From Haematobia irritans (taxonomy: Eukaryota; Arthropoda; Insecta; Diptera; Muscidae): DNA of 64,000 bases. The stretch is from NCBI RefSeq assembly GCF_050003625.1, contig NC_134399.1, positions 221,892,975 to 221,956,974 on the forward strand, given 5' to 3'. Below the pieces are notes generated by a model. The model was not told the origin of the DNA and searched no databases. It saw only the letters and a list, made by a program, of their open reading frames with translations. Numbering within the stretch: position 1 is the first letter of the stretch; each line of letters begins with the position of its first letter. This document shows, one piece after another, positions 58,701-64,000 of the stretch. The translations under genes were made by a program, and so were the position numbers.

Positions 58701-61337
58701 TTGAATTTAAATATTCGTTTTTTTTTTCAGCTTTTTCTTCATGAGCTATCACAGTGCTTTAAAAACGTGCTAACGACAACTTAAATTTCCAAATTCAGAC
58801 TCGCCTTTAAGTAGAAATTATTCTATGTTTACGTTTTTAAAATAAAATGTTGAAAAACCTCTTCTATTTTTGAACGCTATTTTGGTTTGTGGTCAAGATA
58901 CAAAAACTCCACAAATTTAAAGACTATTTCATTAATTTTAAGAATTTTTTAGAATTGACCCTAGCCTTCTTTCATGAAAAGATACCCATTTTTAAGTTGA
59001 ATCACTTAACTATAAGGACAAAAAGAATTTATCGGCTATTGGACAAGGAAAACAGTTTATATAAGAGAAATTCACAAATGCTATTATAACCAAAATTCGC
59101 GTTCGTATTTTAAGGAAATGAAATCTTTGGCCTTACCACAATATTTTTTCAATGTACAAAGCAATTCACATCTACTATTTTAATTTAGTAATATCATAAT
59201 AACTTTAGAATATTATAATAACATAAAAAGGATAAACGAGTCAAATGCTAATATTCCTAATAATTTACTGACAGTTCATATAAGGAATTGAAATATGTGG
59301 AAAACCTTATTCTGGCAGCAAGGCTTAGTTAAAAACGAAGTTTTATCCATATTTCAATAGGAACATGTCGAAAATAAAAAAAAGCTAAAAATAGCTAAAA
59401 GGGTCATGAAAAAAAGCTAAAAGCTAAATGCATTTTTTTCCCGCTAAACGTCTTCAAAAAAAGCCAAATCTAGCGGGAAAAAAGCTAAATTGGCAACGCT
59501 GGTCCAAATGTATGATTTTAATTTACAATTAATTATTATTTGAGCTTAAATTTATATGACCAAAGGGCGCAATGTTTTAATCCAATTATGAGAATTTGAG
59601 ATGGTATCGAAAACAAGTAAACCAGGGTATAACATTGTGGTCCCGTGTTTTTTTTGTAAATTTTATTCGAAAGCAAAACATGTCGGAAAAAACATCAAAC
59701 TTTACAAACACTTTAGATTTGTTCAAATTGGCTACTTGGCCACCACAGGCTAGAATTCCATCTCGGATAACATTATTTCTGAATGCAATAGAACGAAATG
59801 CTTTTGCAAGCTATGAAATAAATTATCACGGGAATAAATATGTGTAATAACCGTCGAGTGGCTTAGAAATTAAAGCAACCTCTTGCAACACATATCAGCC
59901 ACATTGTATGTTCCAACGAATAAGTTTAATTTACTATTTAAGCTACCTTAGATTTTTACCACCTATACTCCTTTTTTCACTTTGTAGTTAAACGGAATAC
60001 TTTATTAACTCCTTTCTTATAATTTAGATACATTCTGGATCGGAGCTACTTATCAGTTCCAGTGGAAGCTTTAAACGGTTTGATACGGTAGACAAAGAAA
60101 GTTGTAAGAATACCCAACATCAAAATTCGCCAAAACATGCCACAACACCCATTTGGAATTTAGCCCAAAATGAATCGGAAATACCACCTCAACCCTTGCG
60201 ACCGGCTCCGGCGCCAGTGCCAACTTCTACAACAATAACACCACCACCGGTGCCAAATAATACAAATTGCCAACCTAAAATAGTCACTTTCTCTTTGCAA
60301 CTTACCGATGAGTGTCCATCGGTATCAAATCTTCAACACAATGAGATATTTCGACCATGCAGCATATTGCATTCGAAACCTAAACCAGTGGATGCAATTG
60401 AAATTCCTACCTTGGAAGCTCCACCAAAAACCAAACCCACAACGAATCATTTGATTAACATAGGCAATTGTAATGGTAATAACAATGTGCCAACTACTGC
60501 CATACCCAGACCAGTGGTTAAGAAGTCGCCACCTCTACACAATGGGGTTTCACTGGAAGACAATCCAAATAGCTTTACAAGCTCCTCTAGCGATGAGAAA
60601 TTCGTGCAACGAGCTCAAAACAATACAAATCCTTTTCTAGAAAGTTTATCGAATACAAATTCCAACACTGCCTTATCTAATCATACTATGATGACCAATA
60701 ACATACCTGAAGCATCGAAGCCTGCAAATCCTTTTATAGAGCCTAAAAGTGAGAGTACCCCTACGTTTCGCAGGGACCATTCTCGTTTCAATGATGGTCC
60801 GACAGGCTTTACTTTTCGCAGTCGTTCATTTTCACAAACTGAGGTACCAAGTGACAAGGAACCTCCAACGATATCTTTGAAGAATTTAGCCAATGTGTTC
60901 CAATATCCCGCACAATCTCTGCCAAATCCGGGCAATCCCTTTGCGCATGTGGCTCGTAAAATCAAAGGACCCCACATGCTACAGAAGACTATATCGGAAG
61001 ATTTTCTCTTTAGAAAATTTGGTTATAGTGGATTTGGTGGCAGTGGCAGTGGTGCAGAGGTTCAGCAAAATGGTAATGGTGGTACTGGATCATCATGGAA
61101 CTTTAGCCGCTTATTAATGCAAGAAGATGCACCATTTGGTTTCTGGCGTCGCAATAGCTCACAAACTTCATTGAATTCGGGTAGTATGACTTCCCTGGAT
61201 GGTGGAAGCTTAGAACGTGCCATTTCCTGTGAATCAGTTGATTCGGACTATGCATCTATGGATTATAACAATGATTTTGATCAATCAACGTACACGCAAA
61301 TCACAGGATATCTATGCGTTGGATTACATTATGATAA
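52568..61337 (+). CDS. Synaptotagmin-like membrane protein, N-terminal two exons (partial)
   Basis: Two exons, 52568-52747 and 60028-61337, join in phase 0 (GGTTATATG before GTAAGT; TTATAATTTAG before ATACATTCT) to about 496 residues. A short N-terminus is followed by one membrane helix (about 11-32, SSILIALCLVVFGLILYRYL), a basic stop (YRQAIWSRSYK), and a roughly 440-residue polar linker rich in Pro, Asn and Ser. Three NPF motifs occur at about residues 261, 294 and 363. It then reaches ITGYLCVGLHYD, which resembles the first strand of a synaptotagmin C2A domain, and stops at donor GTGAGT (61338). The C2 domains are not in the window. The layout fits the long-linker Syt12/Syt14-type synaptotagmins of vesicle traffic; which one is unresolved. 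The 7.28-kb intron is full of transposons. Confidence 0.72.
52870..53085. mobile_element. Non-autonomous element, AGGAATATGATCACC ends
   Basis: Left AGGAATATGATCACCCCAAA, right TTTTTGAGGTGATTATATTCC, inverted. A relative lies at 50410-50600. In the synaptotagmin-like intron. Confidence 0.55.
53137..53165. mobile_element. Solo irritans-mariner terminus
   Basis: ACAGGTTGGCTGA-GTCCCCGG-TCTAACA matches the end of the mariner at 57661 (AGGTTGGCTGTTAAGTCCCC) but nothing of the interior follows. Confidence 0.6.
53166..56136 (+). mobile_element. 153-bp-repeat element, fullest copy, with minisatellite and nested TA element
   Basis: Order: ACAAGTATATACGGCCGTAA, GGCCAGGCCGAATCTTATG, GCCGATTAAATACGTATATA, minisatellite A (53409-53540), GGTAGATTGTTTTTGGCG, degenerate 153-bp units, the nested element 53894-55115, then five units starting at 55161, 55314, 55467, 55620 and 55773 (exactly 153 apart), unique 3' part, and a hairpin CCCCCATCCTATGGTGGAGG at the end. 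No Rep/helicase or transposase. The hairpin and modular layout suggest a Helitron/Helentron-like non-autonomous element (inference). Confidence 0.82.
53894..55115. mobile_element. TA-target element with CACASAGAAWACARATTG ends, 1222 bp
   Basis: TA at 53892-53893 and 55116-55117; removing it restores GGTTGTTAGAGACTATATAC of the host repeat. Ends CACACAGAAAACAAATTG / rc CACAGAGAATACAGATTG. Non-coding. Confidence 0.85.
56160..56445. repeat. AATTAATTTTTTAATTG-type repeat, third location
   Basis: Starts with ACACACAGAAAAAAATTC, then many TTAATTGATC/AATTTTTTAATTG palindromes, like 1-132. The mariner's truncated end abuts it. Confidence 0.45.
56446..57500 (-). pseudogene. Mariner DD34D transposase pseudogene
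   Basis: N-terminal part at about 57470-57240 (STIIYWYAKFKSGEMSTEDG, RSGRPKEVVTDENIKK), then frameshifts and a TAG near 57210-57170. It opens again from DMRKLCAKLMPREPTFDQ to the stop at 56448. Catalytic motifs: VTMDETWLHHY, LFHQDNAPCHKS, YSPDLAPSDFFLF (DD34D, all three Asp kept). By memory, very close to Himar1. Dead through frameshifts and loss of one end. Confidence 0.92.
56446..57661 (-). mobile_element. irritans-type mariner (Himar1-like), 3'-truncated
   Basis: The 5' end is intact: AGGTTGGCTGTTAAGTCCCC, ATAGATGGCGTCGCTAGTAT, TA at 57662-57663. The other end stops just past the transposase stop codon; about 80 bp including the second TIR is missing. In the synaptotagmin-like intron, antisense to the gene. 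Confidence 0.9.
57664..57915 (-). repeat. 153-bp-repeat family fragment (variant of the 34-38 kb copy)
   Basis: GTTTGCAACACCCAGAAGG, TGTTTTTGGCAATAATGCTC and CGGTTCAGATTTAGATATAG are the reverse of 36900-37890. The mariner inserted at its TA. Confidence 0.65.
57924..59502. mobile_element. hAT element, non-autonomous, 1579 bp
   Basis: Ends CAGCGTTGCCAGAATT / AATTGGCAACGCTG-type with 8-bp duplication GTCCAAAT (57916-57923, 59503-59510). Subterminal AAAAAGCTAAAA repeats on both sides. No transposase. In the synaptotagmin-like intron. Confidence 0.92.
59511..60027. other. 3' end of the synaptotagmin-like intron
   Basis: AT-rich, no repeat recognised; ends in the acceptor TTTCTTATAATTTAG. Confidence 0.4.
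60028..61337 (+). CDS. Synaptotagmin-like linker exon reaching the C2A start
   Basis: 1310 nt, open throughout in the frame fixed by the upstream exon, 436 codons plus two bases. It begins IHSGSELLISSSGSFKRFD, has a proline-rich patch (RPAPAPVPTSTT), NPF at 60628, 60727 and 60934, and ends in a Ser-rich cluster (SSQTSLNSGSMTSLDGG) just before the C2-like strand. Codon use and lack of stops set it apart from the surrounding AT-rich DNA. The stop four bases past the donor belongs to the intron. Confidence 0.78.
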
Positions 61338-61513
61338 GTGAGTATTTAAGAGATTTTGAAATGGATTAAAAAGGCAAAGGTCGTGTTTTTGAGATTTGTT
61401 CAATGTTTGGATATCTTCAGTCCAAATAATACAATTTTTAATTATATGATATCTCTATTCGTCCCATGGAATTTCAACAAATTTATTAAACAAATTCTAT
61501 TTATCCTCGTTAA

Positions 61514-61794
61514 CCCTCGGACAGACACATGAGTCTGGCCAGACCTTTTTCGATTCTAATTGTAATTAAAATACATATATAATATAGCTAGAGACTTGAA
61601 ACTTCAGGTACCCTCCTAAAATTTTATTACCTATCGATGTGTGAAAAAATCAGGACGAAAAATACGACAGTAATAATGTAATAATATCAACAAAATAACA
61701 TATATTCCATATAAATACATTAAAATACCTAGTGGGTCTGGCCAGGCCTCATGTGTTACGAATGTGACTATCGAAACATGTGTATGACGGAGGG
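61514..61794. mobile_element. piggyBac-type MITE, 281 bp
   Basis: TTAA at 61510-61513 and 61795-61798. Ends CCCTCGGACAGACACATGAG and ...ATGACGGAGGG. Internal inverted GGTCTGGCCAGGCC / GTCTGGCCAGACC. In the intron after the linker exon. Confidence 0.88.
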
Positions 61795-61968
61795 TTAAAA
61801 GTACGAAACAGAGGACCTAGGCCAATATTATTATTGGAATAGAAAGCTATAGATTTTGGAAGAAATCAGTTCTGATTTAAATATTGATCCTATATCTTAC
61901 GCCTAATATAGACTGGGGCCAGAAGCTAGATTTTTACCCCGATCATATGTGCTAAATTTGATTGAAAT

Positions 61969-62473
61969 TAGAGGTATGCACGTGACACGAAATTGCCGTG
62001 ACTCACGAAAATGTTCGTGATTCGTGCGTGAGTCGTGAGTCACGCTCATGACAACAGCGTGAGTGTGCGTGATTAACAAACCAAAATGTCGTGCGTGAGC
62101 GTGAGTCACGAAAATAATATCTTCGTGAGTGTGCGTGAGTAACGAATTACACTCACGAAAATATTCCTGCTCACCAACATAAAACGCTTAAGAGTTAAAT
62201 TCAATTACAATTTTAGTGACACCTGACCGATTTTAATAATGCTCATGTTTTAAGACACTTCGGTAAGGTAAATTAATCATAAAATTATTCGTGAGTCACG
62301 ATATTTTTCGTGAGTCACGACGTTTTCGTGCGTGAGTACAAATTTTATTTTCGTGAGTGTGAGTGAAAGAGAGTCCTACCAAAAAATATAGTGCGTGAGT
62401 GTGCGTGAGTATGATTTTTCAGTCGTGAGTGTGCGTGAGCGTGAGTAAACTATTACTCACGTGCACACCTCTA
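61969..62473. mobile_element. hAT MITE (GTGCGTGAG-rich), 505 bp
   Basis: Ends TAGAGGTATGCACGTGA / TCACGTGCACACCTCTA with duplication ATTGAAAT (61961-61968, 62474-62481). Same family as 244-669. Confidence 0.9.
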
Positions 62474-62508
62474 ATTGAAATCGATTCAGGTTTAGATATA
62501 GCTCCTAT

Positions 62509-62732
62509 TAGAGGTGTTCACGTGACACGAAATTGTCGTGATTCGTGCGTGAGTCACGCTCAGCATGAGTGTGCGTGATTAACAAACGAAAATGTCGTGC
62601 GTGAACGTGAGTCACGAAGATAATATCGTCGTGAGTGTGTGTGAGTAACGAATTACACTCACGAAAATATTCCTGCTCATCAACATAAAACGCTTAAGAG
62701 TTAAATTCAATTAAAATTTTAGTGACACCTGG
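62509..62732. mobile_element. hAT MITE, right-truncated copy
   Basis: Starts TAGAGGTGTTCACGTGACAC and follows 61969 onward, then breaks at GACACCTG into the minisatellite element. Confidence 0.75.
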
Positions 62733-62739
62733 GATGTTA

Positions 62740-63135
62740 ATAGTTTAATAGTAGATTTTGTTCTGTTTGGTAGGTTGGTAGAATTCGTGATGTTTTGGTA
62801 GATTTTGAGAAACATTCCTCTCCAACTATAGGGTACTTCAAATCTCTATAGAAATAAAATTTTGGAAAAAGTTTCTATCAAAATAAAATTTTGAGAAATT
62901 TTTCTATAGAAATAAAATTTTGAGAACATTTTCTATAGAAATAAAATTTTGAAAAAAAAAATTCAATAGAAATAAAATGTTGACATAATTTTCAATAGAA
63001 ATAAAATTTTGAGAAAATTTTCAATAGAAAAGAATTGAAAAAATTTTCTATAGAAATATTAGTTTGGTAGATTTGTGGTAATTTTTTCGAATTTTAGTAG
63101 ATTATTTTTGGCATGCGTGGTAACCGTGGCTTCTA
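62740..63135 (-). mobile_element. Short minisatellite-A element with both flanks
   Basis: Flank GTTTGGTAGGTTGGTAGAAT, about eight units of TTTCTATAGAAATAAAATTT (62840-63060), flank TTTTAGTAGATTATTTTTGG and GGTAACCGTGG. The smallest copy in the window showing both edges. Confidence 0.7.
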
Positions 63136-63787
63136 ATTTTCTCCTGTAAAAATTATTAATTGTGTTGAATGAAAAAATCCCTACTTCTGACAACACTGTG
63201 CCCGATTATATGTTTGGCTCAATGACAAGGAACCTTCCTTTTGTAGCCGAATCCCAACAGCGTTCCACATTGCGGTTGTTTGGCTGAAACGGGTTACTGG
63301 TGGAGTAAGCCGGGATAAGCTGGAGTCATAAAAATGAACAGAGAAGACATGGATTTCTCATGAACCGAAAACAAACCACCGTATTTCTATAAATTCAGTG
63401 TAGAGTAGTCGATCAATAAAACAAAGGAATTAGATGGTGGACTATACTTTTTTATTTCTGTGAAATAATTCTTATCCATAGGTATTTTGTTGTCGTTAAA
63501 GGAAATTGAACGTTAGTGTTGGAACCAAGGTGATTATGAAATTATTATAAATAAAACGACTAAATATGTAGGAAGTTAGAGAAGGATAATGTACAGAATT
63601 TGGACAGATGTGGTTGCTGCCAAAGGTAAATTAGGTCATGTGAAAAATATAAAATCGAAATATCGCTATTTGAAATCGATATTACTTTATAAAATTAACC
63701 ATGTTTTTGAAAATTAAACTTTATAATTGACTAAAATTATTTTAAAAATACTTAAAAAAACTTCTAACATCGAAAAAAGTAAACTAA
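63136..63787. other. Spacer, no feature recognised
   Basis: AT-rich with no recognised repeat or exon. The next exon of the synaptotagmin-like gene was searched for and not seen. Confidence 0.3.
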
Positions 63788-63804
63788 AGGGTGATACGGT
63801 CAAA

Positions 63805-63940
63805 ATTACAAATTGCAGTGGCATGGGCAGATGACCTAAAAAGGCTGTCGAATGTGACCCCAAGAAATTACCCCAAGATTCTTGGGGTCACATTCGACAG
63901 CCTTTTTAGGTCATCTGTCCATGCCACTGCAATTTGTAAT
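63805..63940. repeat. 61-bp-arm inverted repeat made of LINE sequence
   Basis: Arms 63805-63865 and 63880-63940, one mismatch, 14-base loop. It begins after the transposon-end-like GGGTGATACGGTCAAAATT. Confidence 0.9.
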
Positions 63941-64000
63941 AAGCTCCGTGGTAGAAACAAGGTCCTCAAGTCACTTGCCGGCAGTACTTGGGGTGCGGAC
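63866..64000 (+). pseudogene. Jockey-like LINE ORF2 fragment, runs off the window
   Basis: Reads NYPKILGVTFDSLFRSSVHA then LRGRNKVLKSLAGSTWGAD, open to the window edge. Same region and same start point as the fragment at 13450. Confidence 0.8.

Overview
This is a nuclear window from a higher (calyptrate) fly, most likely a muscid such as horn fly, stable fly or house fly. Three things point there. A spliced gene is unmistakably the Drosophila-type Stim. An irritans-type mariner pseudogene reads very close to what I remember of Himar1, the horn-fly element. The AT-rich, transposon-crowded layout is typical of muscid genomes. The species is inference.

Only two host genes can be supported. Stim is on the minus strand: eight coding exons between 18918 and 8377 join to an uninterrupted 587-codon frame with canonical GT-AG introns. 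It encodes the ER calcium sensor of store-operated calcium entry. Its 2.6-kb intron 2 is almost wholly a 29-bp minisatellite. Its 5.8-kb intron 7 holds a second 29-bp array plus transposon and LINE debris. On the plus strand, two exons (52568-52747 and 60028-61337) join in phase to give the N-terminal ~496 residues of a single-pass, synaptotagmin-like protein. Its C2 domains lie beyond the part seen. The two genes are divergent, about 33 kb apart.

Region by region: 1-7.1 kb, transposon and minisatellite DNA downstream of Stim. 7.1-19 kb, Stim. 19-31 kb, 153-bp-repeat elements, MITEs and several quieter AT-rich stretches that look single-copy. 31-40 kb, a nested transposon complex whose target duplications can still be read. 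40-52.5 kb, quiet stretches alternating with TA-target elements, a 153-bp-repeat element and a DD41D element. 52.5-61.3 kb, the synaptotagmin-like gene with a transposon-filled intron. 61.3-64 kb, piggyBac and hAT MITEs, minisatellite, and a LINE hairpin at the edge.

The strongest structural observation is modular. A 29-bp minisatellite and a 153-bp tandem repeat are parts of one abundant element family with a hairpin end, probably Helitron/Helentron-like (inference). The 153-bp period, exactly 51 codons, recurs in sequence-divergent subfamilies and creates long false ORFs. Target-site duplications or empty paralogous sites support insertions of hAT, piggyBac, Tc1/mariner (DD34D and DD41D), PIF/Harbinger-like, Mutator-like and LINE type. 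No autonomous intact transposase, virus, CRISPR array, rRNA or convincing functional tRNA was found.
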